Shown piece by piece: positions 25,801-34,629 of a stretch of 64,000 nt of DNA; position 1 is the first letter of the stretch; the number at the start of each line of letters is the position of its first letter. The position numbers and the translations under genes are program-made. The notes under the pieces are model-generated. The model was not told the DNA's origin. It did not search any database and saw only the letters and a list, made by a program, of their open reading frames with translations. Location: positions 124,001 through 188,000 of the forward strand of contig NZ_JAFFZS010000002.1 of the NCBI RefSeq assembly GCF_016921115.1, given 5' to 3'. Origin of the DNA: Streptomyces actuosus. GTDB lineage: Bacteria; Actinomycetota; Actinomycetes; Streptomycetales; Streptomycetaceae.

Positions 25801-27726
25801 GGTGTGCCTCTTCCGGGACAGCCGGTGGCCCCGCAGGGGACGACCGGACAGCCGGTGGCCCCGCGGCAGACGGCCGGGCAACCGGTACCTCCGCAGGGCG
25901 CGGCCGGGCAACCCGTACCGCCGCAGGGGGCCGCCGGCCCGGGCCCCGTCCCGGCCCAGGGGCCGCCGACCGGCCCGCCGGTCCCCGCGCAGGGCCTGCC
26001 CGCCCCGCACGCCCCCGTGCCGGACACCTCCGCCGGACACCACTCCGGTCACGTCTCCGTGCCCGCACCGGCCGCGGAGGCGCAGCCCGGCCCGTCCGCC
26101 GGGGCCCAGCCGGTCCCCACGCAGGGCCCGCCCGCGCCGCACGCCGGCCGGCCGCTGCCCGCCCAGGCGCCTCCCGCCGCACCCGCGGCCCCGCCGCACG
26201 CCACCCCCGGCGCCGGAACCGCACTGCCCGTGCCGCCCGACGGCACCGCGTCCCCCGTGGCGGTGCCGGGCGCCGACACCCCCGTCCCCGCGCACGGCAC
26301 CCCGAGCACCGGCACCCCGCTCCCGCCGGAGAACCCCGCGCCGTCCGCCGCTCCCCGCGTCGCGCAGCCCCTCCCGGCCGAGGCCGCGGCCGCCGCCCTG
26401 GACCCGAACTCGACGCAGGGGCGTGCGATCAGCGTGCGGACGCTGGGACAGGGCGTGCCCTTCGTGCGGCAGGCCACGCAGGTGCAGCAGCCGACGTCGG
26501 CGGGGGCGACCCCGCCTCCGCACGCGCCCGGCGGCGGCGGGCGGCGCCGCAAGCTGGGTACGCCTCCGGATCCGGCGGCCCGGGCGGCGGACCAGGGGGC
26601 ACGACCCCACCCGCCGGCCGAGCAGGCTCCGGATCGGGCGTCCGCGGGCGGCGCCGCGCCCGCCTCCCGTCCGCAGCCGTCCCCGGGCGGCCGGGCACCC
26701 GGCGCCCAGCCGCAGCCGTCGCAGCCTTCCCCCGGCGGACAGGCTCCCGGTGCCCTGCCGCAGTCCGCTCCGACAGGGCAGGCACCCGGTGCCCAGCCGC
26801 AGCCGTCGGTGACGGGGCAGGCGCCGGCGCACCCCTCGCTCGCCGGGCAGGTGCGGCTCGCACCGGGCACCGAGGGGGCCGGGCGGTCGTACGCCATAGG
26901 CGCACCGGACGAGAACGCCTCCGAGGGGCCGGAGCCGCTCGACGGGCCCGGCGGCGCCGTCGAGGTCGCCGACACCCCGCGCCCGCAGCCGATGGACGAC
27001 GAACTGCCGCCCGAGCCGCTGGACAATCCGCGCCGGCTGCTGGTGTGGCCCGCTCCGGACGTCGGCACCCAGCAGGCGTTGAGCGACCGCGGCTACCGGC
27101 CGGTGGTCGTGCACTCGCGCGAGGAGGTCGACGCGCAGATCGCGGCGTTCCCGGCCGCGCTGTTCGTCGACCCGCTGACCGGGCCGATCACCCGGACCGC
27201 GCTGCAGTCGCTGCGCCAGGCCGCGGTGGCCGCCGAGGTGCCGGTGATGGTCACGGCCGGGCTCGGCCAGGCCACCCGCGAGGCGGCCTACGGCGCCGAT
27301 CCGGCCGTGCTGCTGAAGGCGCTCGCCCCGAGGGACAGCGAGCAGCATCCGTCGCGGGTGCTGCTCATCGAGGAGCGCGCGGAGATCGCGCTGGCGCTGA
27401 CCGCGACGCTGGAGCGGCGCGGGATGCAGGTGGCGCGGGCCGCGAGCGACGCCGACGCGGTGACGCTCGCGGGGCAGTTCCCGCCGAACCTGGTCGTGAT
27501 GGACCTGATGCAGGTGCACCGGCGGCGGGCCGGCATCGTCGACTGGCTGCGGGCGAACGGGCAGCTCAACCGCACCCCGCTCGTCGTCTACACCGCCGCC
27601 GTCGGCCAGGCCGACCTGCCGCGGCTGGCCTCCGGTGAGACGGTGCTCTTCCTCGCCGAGCGGTCGACGAGCGAGGAGGTCCAGGCGCGCATCGTGGACC
27701 TGCTGGCCCGGATCGGCACCAACTGA
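22825..27726 (+). CDS. giant PAS / pseudo-histidine-kinase / receiver protein with long disordered linker
   Basis: The protein has 1633 residues. Two PAS domains (about 8-125 and 145-270) are followed by a Glu/Arg-rich coiled coil (270-355), then a HisKA/HATPase-like region (355-555). At the phosphoacceptor position the sequence is LLGASLRGPLDEL, with no His. The N-box is replaced by AHLVADVAG, and no DxGxG is seen, so kinase activity is unlikely. Residues about 560-1400 are Pro/Ala/Gly/Gln-rich and disordered, with basic GRRRR/GRRR motifs near 609, 642, 670, 764, 872 and 1236. Two receiver-like domains close the protein (about 1403-1500 and 1510-1630). The second keeps the Asp in LVVMDLM, while the first is degenerate. 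The GTG at 22825 has a perfect ribosome site (GGAGGAAG). It appears cytosolic. Function unknown; a signalling scaffold is my inference. Confidence 0.8.
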   Translation: MSSRPPRGAARLAAILDALPDALVLVNANGTVVNANAIALEAFEAPGTALVGRGLLDLLPQFDSKLIPGSMRRPDHIDPRARTKPTRMMARRTDGSEFPVEVTSANLENGQQAYDGHGYTGDELLMLVVRDLAGTVDTEAELARSQRQTEMILRAASEGVVGTDTDGRVVLVNPAAAQILGYRAGELGGKELHTLVLHSRADGSPATYDDSPLADTLRSGRKHRVRGQVLWSKSGDQVPVDLTTAPVRDGDQLVGAVMTFTDRRPFDKLTAEKEAVEKRHAEELERLSEEHASDLTALRQKHVAELEELRERHEEELAAGEERYAALGEREKDRYEALTARHEQLLTLLGASLRGPLDELRRELAALAADDAGQLWPEANQVLHHLSAGYSRMTTLIDNVLDHQRLDAKGQEVSRTKVMMDAVVTAGVDGAVELIGPGRVQFAVHAPPLEAEVDPQRLAVALAHLVADVAGVDATGNAPVSAGGYMDNTVVVAAAQRGEVVRIEVRGPYPGGNPVHEPIVRGIVRAHGGVLQTHEVPGMSGSAYVLEVPIGAGAGTVAAAPVPAQAGPAQIEAAPMQAGRMPAASAAPVPGPAPAGAEAPAGAEQVSGGGGRRRARRSSVDAFLESEVATPPAEAGRAESTPPTGRRRRRAAAAAEELPAEVPEPSASGGTGRRRRAIAQSEPQPEPRPESPAAPQQAVVGGAGVEGSVVTADEHAAGTAASGTGLGGAVPPQGVPAPGDQQQALPPALPAPGADGVPASAEQQPTGRRRRALAAAAERAAAQEAGPRTVFALPPADADRQTGEGGQESAVPGGPVPVPGGSPAQAGAGVRAGQVPGPGAPADVMTDHGRHDAVPHDQSGDHTPPQPHPASAPTGRRRRAVAPPAGEQVPAAPGAMPAAHAPGPAPAAPGAAPAPGVPAQNGAVAAVPAQAAAGQAVPAQVAAGRPAVAGQPEVAGAAAQGAAGQTVVPAPPLPQQADPAQPVPAQSAPAQTGVPLPGQPVAPQGTTGQPVAPRQTAGQPVPPQGAAGQPVPPQGAAGPGPVPAQGPPTGPPVPAQGLPAPHAPVPDTSAGHHSGHVSVPAPAAEAQPGPSAGAQPVPTQGPPAPHAGRPLPAQAPPAAPAAPPHATPGAGTALPVPPDGTASPVAVPGADTPVPAHGTPSTGTPLPPENPAPSAAPRVAQPLPAEAAAAALDPNSTQGRAISVRTLGQGVPFVRQATQVQQPTSAGATPPPHAPGGGGRRRKLGTPPDPAARAADQGARPHPPAEQAPDRASAGGAAPASRPQPSPGGRAPGAQPQPSQPSPGGQAPGALPQSAPTGQAPGAQPQPSVTGQAPAHPSLAGQVRLAPGTEGAGRSYAIGAPDENASEGPEPLDGPGGAVEVADTPRPQPMDDELPPEPLDNPRRLLVWPAPDVGTQQALSDRGYRPVVVHSREEVDAQIAAFPAALFVDPLTGPITRTALQSLRQAAVAAEVPVMVTAGLGQATREAAYGADPAVLLKALAPRDSEQHPSRVLLIEERAEIALALTATLERRGMQVARAASDADAVTLAGQFPPNLVVMDLMQVHRRRAGIVDWLRANGQLNRTPLVVYTAAVGQADLPRLASGETVLFLAERSTSEEVQARIVDLLARIGTN

Positions 27727-27732
27727 CGCGGC

Positions 27733-28022
27733 TCAGAGGGCGACCAGGCGCCGCGCCGCCTCCTTGACCGAGGCGCGCAGGCGGGCCCGGTCGCCGTCCT
27801 CGGTGCCCACCAGGATGCGGCTCATCTGCGGGACCAGGGAGCCCCAGTTGGCGAGTGCGACCAGCAGGAACAGCAGGTCCGCAGGGGCGAACGCGTCGGT
27901 GACGATCCCGCGTTCCTGGCCGTCGCGGACCGCGGCGGCCTTGCGGGCGTAGTGCTCCTGGCGCTCGGCCTCGTCGGGCAGCTCTGCGGTGCCGTACTCG
28001 CCGCCCTGCCGGGACTGGTGCG
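27733..28022 (-). pseudogene. TetR-family regulator, C-terminal fragment
   Basis: Reading the minus strand to the TGA at 27733 gives about 95 residues of a TetR ligand-binding domain: ERQEHYARKAAAVRDGQERGIVTDAFAPADLLFLLVALANWGSLVPQ... ending ASVKEAARRLVAL. No HTH and no start remain; the sequence ends abruptly near 28022, where the MFS fragment begins on the other strand. The stop is 7 bp from the stop of the giant PAS gene. Confidence 0.75.
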
Positions 28023-28025
28023 CCG

Positions 28026-28559
28026 GTGGCCGACCTGTGGCGGGCCTGCCTGCGGCAGGCGGGGATGTTCGGCGCGTGGAGCGCGCTGTGGACCGAGCTG
28101 GCGCTGCTGCTGACCGGTCCGCGGTACGGCCTGTCCACCGCCACCGCCGGGTTCTTCGGCCTGTTCGGGCTCAGCGCGAGCGCGGTGGCGCCGCTGGCCG
28201 GCGGGCTGGTGGACCGCTTCGGCGCGGCGAGGGTCGTACGGTCCGCGTATCTGCTGTCCGCCGCCTCCGTGCCGCTGTTCTGGCTCGGCGGGCACACCAT
28301 GGCGGCGCTGTGGCCGGCCGCGCTCGCGATCCACGTCGCGCTGGTGGCCTCCCACGTCGCGAACCAGATCCTCGCCCTGACCACCACCTCCACCCCGGCT
28401 GCCGCCAACACCGCGTACGTGGTCAGCGGCTTCGCCGGCGGCGCCCTCGCCTCGGCCCTGGCCGGACCGGCCTTCGGCCACTTCGGCTGGGGCGGGGTGT
28501 GCGCGGTGGCCGGGCTGTGGCCGGCCGTCGCCTGGGGCGTCACCGCCGTACGACGGTGA
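28026..28559 (+). pseudogene. MFS transporter, C-terminal half
   Basis: 178 residues with five or six membrane segments resembling the second half of an Arabinose/DHA1-type transporter: SALWTELALLLTGPRYGLSTATAGFFGLFGLSASAVAPLAGGLVDRFGAARVV is the domain 2 motif A region, followed by four more helices. The N-terminal six-helix half is absent. The first codon in frame is GTG 28026, directly at the junction with the TetR fragment, without a ribosome site. It is probably non-functional. Confidence 0.7.
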
Positions 28560-28813
28560 CGCCCGGGCGTGGCCGGGGCGGGCCGGGCGAAAAGGGCTGC
28601 GGTACGGCGGGCACGCCCCGGGGGCGGCGCGGTAGGACCGTCACGCCCGGGGCCCCGCCGGGGCCGGACCGCGGCACGGCGGGCACGCGCCCCGGCCCCG
28701 GGGCCGGGGGGCGAACCGGACTGCCGGAGCCTCCGCCGCCCTCACGGTCCCGGCCCCGCCCGGGACCGGAACCGGGTCACGGTGACGCCCGGGTCGGCGC
28801 CGGGGCCGTCCGC
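28560..28813. repeat. GC-rich spacer with GTGACGCCCGGG repeats
   Basis: GGTGACGCCCGGG occurs at about 28554 and again at about 28779, with an inverted form (ACCGTCACGCCCGGGG) near 28637. GGCCCCGG-type palindromes lie between. They may form terminators for the ligase gene that ends at 28814. Confidence 0.45.
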
Positions 28814-30469
<1,656 letters not shown>

Positions 30470-30528
30470 GGCGTCCTCCCGGGGGCGACATTGCCTACGC
30501 GGCGGTAGCGGATGCGCTGATTCTGCGC

Positions 30529-30546
30529 ACATACCGCGCGGTATGT
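30529..30546. promoter_or_regulatory. 18-bp perfect palindromic operator
   Basis: ACATACCGCGCGGTATGT is perfectly symmetrical and lies 60 bp upstream of the acyl-CoA ligase start. The form is that of a TetR-family operator. No intact TetR gene is adjacent, so the regulator would act from elsewhere. Confidence 0.6.
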
Positions 30547-30609
30547 CACTAGGAAACGGTGATCGATCAAAGAACACCTGGCTGTCCGAGGGTCCCCGGA
30601 GGGCGTCCG

Positions 30610-31167
30610 TCAGCGCACGAGGACCAGCTCGGGGTCCTCTCTCAGCTTGCCGAGCGCCCGCGACACCGCCGACTTCACCGTACCGACCGACACGCCGAGC
30701 ACCTCCGCCGTCTGCGCCTCGCTCAGGTCCTCGTAGTACCTCAGCACGACCATGGCCCGCTGCCGCGCCGGGAGCTTCATGATCGCCCGCCACATCGCGT
30801 CGTGCAGCGCCTGCCGCTCGGCCGGGTCCCCCTCACCGAGCACCGGCTCCGGCTCCGGCATCTCGTCCGTGCTGAACTCGTCCACCTTGCGCTTGCGCCA
30901 CTGCGAGGTGCGCGTGTTCACCAGCGCCCGCCGCACATAGCCGTCGAGCGCGCGGCGGTCCTCGATCCGCTCCCACGCGACGTACGTCTTGGCGAGCGCG
31001 GTCTGCAGCAGGTCCTCCGCGTCGCACGGGTTCGCCGTGAGCGAGCGGGCGGTACGCAGCAGCACCGGCCGGCGGTCCTTGACGTACGACGCGAACGAGG
31101 GGTGGACTCCGGCCCGCGCGGCCGATGCGGCGGCCGTCGCAGCGCTGGTGCAGACGGGTGTGGTCAT
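30610..31167 (-). CDS. SigE-family RNA polymerase sigma factor
   Basis: A 185-residue ECF-type sigma factor of the SigE/SCO4005-like family. Region 2 is FASYVKDRRPVLLRTARSLTANPCDAEDLLQTALAKTYVAWERI. Region 4 is LPARQRAMVVLRYYEDLSEAQTAEVLGVSVGTVKSAVSRALGKLRE. A variable Ala-rich N-terminus of 20 residues precedes region 2. No anti-sigma gene is adjacent. The gene ends 140 bp before the acyl-CoA ligase, in the same direction, but the operator between them suggests separate control. Stress-responsive transcription is the general family role; its regulon is unknown. Confidence 0.92.
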   Translation of the reverse strand: MTTPVCTSAATAAASAARAGVHPSFASYVKDRRPVLLRTARSLTANPCDAEDLLQTALAKTYVAWERIEDRRALDGYVRRALVNTRTSQWRKRKVDEFSTDEMPEPEPVLGEGDPAERQALHDAMWRAIMKLPARQRAMVVLRYYEDLSEAQTAEVLGVSVGTVKSAVSRALGKLREDPELVLVR

Positions 31168-31770
31168 GGCTCCACGCTAGGAGCGCCGGGCGCGTCGGGG
31201 ATCGGCCGCAGGTGCCGAAGCAGAGTCCGCCTCAGGTTGTAGGGGTGGGCCTCGCCGCACCTCCTGTAGGTGGACGAGGAGACCCCCCGTCCCGTGCGGG
31301 TTCCCCCCGGGGGTACGGGATCCGCAGCCGCGGGGCCCGGGAGCGCGCGGAGCCATGAGGGCGCGGGGGCGCGGGAGACGGAGCTCGGGCAGGAGACGGA
31401 GCTCGGGCGGCAGACAGGCGGGGGCGAGCGGGCACGGGACACGCCTACGAGCCCGCCGGTGCACGCCCGGACAGGCCCAGGCGTTCTGTCCTGGGAGGTT
31501 GTGGACGGTGCAGGCCCGGACATGTCTGCCGGCCCACCCGGTGCAGGCCGAACATGTCTGCGACCCGCGCCGCCGACCGCCGGACACCCGTGCACACCCG
31601 CACGGCGCCGATGCGGGCCGACACCGGCCACCGCACCGCAGGCGAGCCGGTGCCGCCGTACAGAGCTGCGCGGCGGCGCCGAAGCACCGCCGCGCAGAGG
31701 TCCTGCCACCCCATGAGCACACCCGGTCCGGGGAACCGGCGCCGGTGCGCCGGCCCCCTCAGCTCATCAC
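31168..31770. other. intergenic region with a 22-bp direct repeat
   Basis: About 600 bp without a supported gene. A near-identical direct repeat, GGTGCAGGCC(C)G(G/A)ACATGTCTGC, occurs at 31507-31529 and 31540-31561. It contains the palindrome ACATGT. It may be a regulatory site for the sigma gene, although it is 340 bp upstream. Confidence 0.45.
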
Positions 31771-32097
31771 TCACCACCACAGCGGTGAGAAGCTGACCGC
31801 CACGTTCTCGTTGCCTTGGTTGACGGCGGTGAACGCGGAGCCGTTCACCTGCGCGGTGTTGCTCTGGGCGGAGGCGCCCGAGCCGATCGCCTGCTGCTGC
31901 GTGGTGGACGAGTTGCCGCTGTTGCCGCCTCCGACACCGCTGCCGACGATGCCCTGGACCGCGTGGGTGACGGCCGCGCTCGATCCGTCGTCCGCGAAGG
32001 CACCGTTGTCCGCCGCCGCGACGCCGGCGAGGAGCCCGACAGCCAGCGGGAGGGCGGAGACGGCGGCGAGAACGCGGGCGGTACGGATGCTTGCCAT
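31771..32097 (-). CDS. small secreted protein
   Basis: A 108-residue protein. The signal peptide (MASIRTARVLAAVSALPLAVGLLAGVAAA, cleavage after AAA near residue 29) is followed by a Gly/Ser/Asn/Gln-rich mature part of about 79 residues without Cys, ending in hydrophobic VAVSFSPLWW. A strong ribosome site (GGAGGAA) precedes the ATG at 32097. The composition recalls secreted surface-active or cell-wall-associated Streptomyces peptides, but it is neither a chaplin (no chaplin motif) nor a clear rodlin. Function unknown. Confidence 0.75.
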   Translation of the reverse strand: MASIRTARVLAAVSALPLAVGLLAGVAAADNGAFADDGSSAAVTHAVQGIVGSGVGGGNSGNSSTTQQQAIGSGASAQSNTAQVNGSAFTAVNQGNENVAVSFSPLWW

Positions 32098-32428
32098 GTG
32101 TGTTCCTCCAGAACGATTCACGCACCGGCCGTGTCGACCGGGCATCGTCAAGTACGGCTTCCACCAGGGCAGTTGGCCGACCGCCCTGGCGCTGTCACGA
32201 CGTCGCAAGATCAGAGTTGCCCACGAGCCTCCTGGGAACCACCCTGGAAGGCGCTATTCGCACGTAAGCGTGATGACAAGTCGATAAACCCCTTCAACCA
32301 CCTTGAGTGCACGGTTCTGAACAGAAGGGGCAGGCCGCCCCAAGCACCGCAAGAGGCGAAGCGTTCCGGCACACATCGAGCCAATCCCGCCCGCCCGGGC
32401 GCGCCGCAGTCGCACCCCCTTCCCTTCT
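32098..32428. other. divergent promoter region
   Basis: About 330 bp between the secreted peptide and the Prim-Pol gene. AT-richer patches (TCACGACGTCGCAAGATCAG; CTTGAGTGCACGGTTCTGAAC) probably hold promoters, but I cannot place them confidently. Confidence 0.35.
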
Positions 32429-32444
32429 TCGAACGTACGTACGA
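32429..32444. promoter_or_regulatory. LexA (SOS) box-like site
   Basis: TCGAACGTACGTACGA differs by one base from the actinobacterial LexA consensus TCGAAC-N4-GTTCGA. It ends 10 bp before the ATG of the Prim-Pol gene, a place where a bound repressor would block transcription. Confidence 0.6.
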
Positions 32445-32454
32445 AAATAGAGGC

Positions 32455-33333
32455 ATGGCCACCATCGACCGGCAGGCCAGGACGCTGGCCCTCGCCCACG
32501 CGCTGTCAGCCGCCGAACGCGGCCTGGCCGTCATCCCCCTGTCCCGGACGAAACTCCCGGCCCTGCGCTCCCCGCACCGCGACGCCCCGTCGACCCCCGC
32601 ACCCGCCTCCGCCTGCCACGGCGAATGCGGCCTCTTCGGGCACGGTGTGTACGACGCCTCCACCGATCCCGCACGCATCCGGGAACTGTTCGCCGCGGCG
32701 CCCTGGGCCACCGGCTACGGCATCGCCTGCGGCCTGCCCCCGCACCACCTGATCGGTGTCGACCTGGACACCAAGGCGGGCACGGACTCCTCGGCCGCGC
32801 TGCGCGAACTGGCGCTGCGCCACCTCTTCACGATCCCCCCGACGGTGGTGGTCGTGACCCCCTCCGGCGGCCGGCACCTGTGGCTCACCGGCCCACCGGA
32901 CCTCGCCGTGCCCAACTCCGCCGGGCGCCTCGCCCCCGGAATCGACATCCGTGGCGCGGGCGGCTACCTCGTCGGCCCCGGCTCCCGGACCGACCACGGC
33001 GTCTACAGCACCGCCCCCGGTACGGCCCACCTCGCCCCGGCCGCCTGCCCGCCGGCCCTGCTGCGGCTCCTGCTGCCCCCGCCGCGCGCCGCTCACCCAG
33101 GGCGCGCACCGGATTCCGGTCACGGCCAGGGCCTGATCCAGTTCGTCCTCGCCGCTCACGAGGGCCAGCGCAACACCCGCCTGTTCTGGGCCGCCTGCCG
33201 CGCCTACGAGAACGGCATCGGCCCCGCCCTGGTCGCCCCGCTCCTCGCCGCGGCCCTCGACACAGGCCTCACCGAACGCGAGGCCCGCGCCACGATCGCC
33301 TCGGCGGCCCGCCTGACGGGCCACCGACCGTGA
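32455..33333 (+). CDS. bifunctional DNA primase/polymerase (Prim-Pol domain)
   Basis: A 292-residue protein with an archaeo-eukaryotic primase-type Prim-Pol domain. The catalytic Asp pair is in LIGVDLDTKAG, the conserved His in TPSGGRHLWL, and IDIRGAGGYLVGPGS carries the third acidic/Gly motif. A Cys/His group near residues 51-64 (CHGECGLFGHG) may bind zinc. The C-terminal 90 residues are helical (EGQRNTRLFWAACRAYENG...TEREARATIASAAR) and resemble the PriCT-type tail of plasmid or ICE primases. The ATG at 32455 follows AGAGG. It is a lone gene with a LexA-like box, so DNA-damage control is plausible. It could be core or element-derived. Confidence 0.88.
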   Translation: MATIDRQARTLALAHALSAAERGLAVIPLSRTKLPALRSPHRDAPSTPAPASACHGECGLFGHGVYDASTDPARIRELFAAAPWATGYGIACGLPPHHLIGVDLDTKAGTDSSAALRELALRHLFTIPPTVVVVTPSGGRHLWLTGPPDLAVPNSAGRLAPGIDIRGAGGYLVGPGSRTDHGVYSTAPGTAHLAPAACPPALLRLLLPPPRAAHPGRAPDSGHGQGLIQFVLAAHEGQRNTRLFWAACRAYENGIGPALVAPLLAAALDTGLTEREARATIASAARLTGHRP

Positions 33334-33547
33334 GGAGCCCGGCCGGCCGCCGGCACAGGCAGCCGGCGGCGAGCAAGAGAGGCGACCTGCCCTCGCCCCG
33401 CACCAGTACTGCCGCCGACACGACACCACTCGAAGAGGGCAGCTGGATCCGCCGACGGCGTCCCACAGGGCCATGGCCCGGAATGTCGGCGAGGGCCTTG
33501 GGGGACAGTTTCTGGCCGCGGGTCAGGGGGCGGTTCCGGGCGGCCTT

Positions 33548-33647
33548 GATGATCTACGCCGTGGTCATCGGCCGCCGACCGGCGCGAGTAGCCGAATCTC
33601 CACACACACCAGACCCATGGCCTGCGAATTCACGACGCACGCCACTC
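33548..33647. repeat. left arm of a 100/98-bp inverted repeat
   Basis: The sequence from GATGATCTACGCC to ACGCCACTC is found again, reversed and complemented, at 36680-36777 with only a handful of differences and one CA insertion. The two arms enclose 3.0 kb holding three genes. Confidence 0.85.
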
Positions 33648-33773
33648 GATGTGGATCTCTGTCAGGAACTCCCGGGAAGCCTGATCGTCCGGCGCTGCCC
33701 CCATGCCGTCCAGCCTCTCATGGGGAGCCGTGCGCCGGGCCCGGAGGTGGCGTCGGTCAGGTAGCCCTGCGGC

Positions 33774-33815
33774 TGCCCCCAGTGGTCGCCGGACGTCCGG
33801 CGACCACTGGGGGCA
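33774..33815. repeat. perfect 42-bp palindrome
   Basis: The two halves (21 bp each, meeting at GGACGTCC) are exactly complementary with no loop; the outer ends are TGCCCCCAG and CTGGGGGCA followed by AAAAGG. It may be a bidirectional terminator or a recombination/cruciform site. Confidence 0.8.
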
Positions 33816-34026
33816 AAAGGTATGCGCCGGTCGGATCCCGGCGCAGCACGCTCTGGCTGGCGGAGCGTCCTCCGCCCCGTTCGCCCCTCACACCCCTCGC
33901 ATAACCACATGACGGAAAAGGGTTGTTGACCGAATTACGGAGGAGCACACTACTGCTCGTCACATACCGAGGGCAGGCCCGCACTCCTGCCTCCTGCTCT
34001 GGTATGCAGTATCGGGGGCGCCGCAT

Positions 34027-34060
34027 GGCACGTCGGCACGTCGGCACGTCGGCACGTCGG
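34027..34060. repeat. octamer tandem repeat GGCACGTC x4
   Basis: Four copies of GGCACGTC in a row plus a partial fifth, just ahead of the DUF6232 reading frame. Eight is not a multiple of three, so copy changes alter which upstream ATG is in frame. Confidence 0.85.
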
Positions 34061-34082
34061 CGAGATCATCATCAGCCGAAGA

Positions 34083-34608
34083 GTGGTCCAGATCGGACAT
34101 GAGGTCTATCCGCTCGCGAACATTTCCAGGGTTCAGACACGGCAACTCTTATGGGGTGGAAAACGAGCGGCTTGGTACCCGCTGCGACACCTTTTCGCCC
34201 TCGCCCTCATCGTCTTGGCAGTCATCGCCGCTGCGGCATTCATACCCCCCCGTACTGCCACCGGAGATCGGCCCTGACGCCGACGAGGTTGCCCGCCAGA
34301 CGGTGCCCCCCATCACTGCTGTCGCCGGGTTGATCGCCGTCTGTCTCCTGGGGCAGTTGATCTACCGCCTCTTCATCAGAAGGCCGAACTTCGCCCTTGT
34401 CCTGGAGACGGCGGGAATGCAGTACACCGCGTTGTCCGGAACCGACGCCTCCGAGATTCACCGCCTAAAGAACGTCATTGTCGGGGCGATCGAGGATCCG
34501 CCTTCCCAGCCGACCTCCGTACAGGTGCACGGAGACGTGGTGATGGGCGACAAGGCCGGCCGGGACCAGTACAAGACGAGCGGAAGCGGGAACCGCTCGT
34601 TCACCTGA
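34083..34608 (+). pseudogene. DUF6232-like membrane protein, frame slipped at a C7 tract
   Basis: The first frame gives VVQIGHEVYPLANISRVQT... and a membrane helix (LFALALIVLAVIAAAAFIP), then stops. The continuation (PPEIGPDADEVARQ..., second helix ITAVAGLIAVCLLGQLIYRLF, FALVLETAGMQYTALSGTD...) is in another frame. Removing one C from the run at 34245-34251 would join them exactly. The pattern short strand - two helices - soluble tail fits DUF6232. The C-terminus bears VHGDVVMGDKAGRDQYK. The start is uncertain: GTG 34083 is in frame, while ATG 34025 with a GGGGG ribosome site would be in frame only with one extra octamer copy. Phase-variable gene, pseudogene or sequencing error are all possible. 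Confidence 0.6.
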
Positions 34609-34629
34609 ACATCGTCGAAGGGCGGGGAA

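Larger units (their letters stand above)
33334..34024. other. region of palindromes and decayed sequence
   Basis: No supported gene in about 690 bp. It contains the left arm of a long inverted repeat (33548-33647) and a perfect 42-bp palindrome (33774-33815), described separately. Confidence 0.5.

Noticed and set aside
22795..27519. 1574-residue open frame on the minus strand opposite the giant PAS gene
   Set aside because: It is a GC-skew shadow of the plus-strand gene. The plus frame has clear PAS and receiver motifs and a perfect ribosome site; the minus frame has none.
22825..27726. Possible secondary-metabolite gene cluster in the window
   Set aside because: No polyketide, peptide synthetase, terpene or RiPP biosynthetic gene is seen; the only large protein is the PAS scaffold.
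31771..32097. Secreted peptide considered as a chaplin or rodlin
   Set aside because: It lacks the chaplin domain pattern and the conserved rodlin Cys residues.
34027..34060. Octamer repeats considered as a CRISPR array
   Set aside because: The units are contiguous 8-mers without spacers and no cas genes exist in the window.
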